Shown in pieces: positions 14,051 to 14,101 of a DNA stretch of 14,101 bases (position 1 is its first letter; every line of letters begins with the position of its first letter). A model generated the notes under the pieces. The model ran no database searches, was not told the DNA's origin, and saw only the letters and a program-made list of their open reading frames with translations. The stretch covers positions 1-14,101 of the forward strand of contig JBEGTJ010000042.1 in assembly GCA_041179465.1 (NCBI GenBank), in the 5' to 3' direction. The stretch is from TMED14 sp041179465 (GTDB lineage: Bacteria; Bacteroidota; Bacteroidia; Flavobacteriales; Schleiferiaceae). The position numbers and the translations under genes are program-made.

Positions 14051-14101
14051 ATGCCAACGATCCAACAACTAGTCCGCAAAGGACGCGTCACCCTGGAAAA
14101 G
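14051..14101 (+). CDS. rpsL: 30S ribosomal protein S12 (N-terminal 17 codons, cut by window edge)
   Basis: The frame from 14051 reads MPTIQQLVRKGRVTLEK, the standard N-terminus of bacterial S12, the small-subunit decoding-centre protein in which streptomycin-resistance changes occur. The conserved PNSA loop is beyond the window. In most bacteria rpsL opens the str operon (rpsL-rpsG-fusA, with tuf often nearby), which presumably continues to the right. It is divergent from the helicase gene across a 173-base gap holding both promoters. Confidence 0.93.
   Translation, partial: MPTIQQLVRKGRVTLEK

Noticed and set aside
1..14101. CRISPR array, tRNA, rRNA, insertion sequence or prophage
   Set aside because: No regularly spaced direct repeats, no cloverleaf or rRNA-like segments, no transposase or integrase, and no terminal repeats were seen; coding density is high throughout.

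Overview
The window looks like chromosomal DNA from a Bacteroidota bacterium with an unusually GC-rich genome, possibly a relative of the Flavobacteriales. The phylum call rests on four things: two secreted proteins ending in the gliding-motility-associated (type B) C-terminal domain of the type IX secretion system (T9SS), a PorP/SprF-family protein between them, a DUF4290 protein, and promoter-like TAnnTTTG words with no obvious Shine-Dalgarno sequences. The finer placement is a guess.

Left part (1-1575). The 3' end of a MacB/FtsX-type ABC transporter permease (+) runs tail-to-tail, with an 11-base overlap, into a two-gene minus-strand unit. That unit is a DgkA-type lipid kinase followed, through a 4-base ATGA overlap, by a GAF-domain protein resembling free-methionine-(R)-sulfoxide reductase.

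Centre (1679-7211). A plus-strand operon of three closely packed genes lies here: a 684-residue Ig-like/type B cargo protein, a PorP/SprF outer-membrane protein carrying a coiled coil and a C-terminal SPOR domain, and a second 632-residue PKD/type B cargo protein. The two cargos end in clearly related modules of about 170 residues. The layout suggests a dedicated surface-display unit: T9SS exports the cargos, PorP/SprF holds them at the outer membrane, and the SPOR domain may dock the assembly on peptidoglycan. This is the most interesting part of the window. A strong bidirectional hairpin terminator closes the operon.

Right part (7215-13877, all minus strand). In transcription order: a UvrD/PcrA helicase, a DUF4290 protein, MurA (with Asp in place of the fosfomycin-target Cys), a secreted TlpA-like thioredoxin, GrpE and DnaJ (with half of the usual zinc-finger cysteines). 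These are housekeeping genes for DNA repair, wall synthesis, envelope redox chemistry and protein folding. A 17-bp imperfect inverted repeat containing a promoter-like pair of boxes sits in front of grpE. Divergently from the helicase, the first 17 codons of rpsL (ribosomal protein S12) begin at the right edge, behind a good promoter box and a leader with two possible hairpins.

No tRNA, rRNA, CRISPR array or insertion sequence was seen, and no stretch longer than 300 bases lacks a gene.
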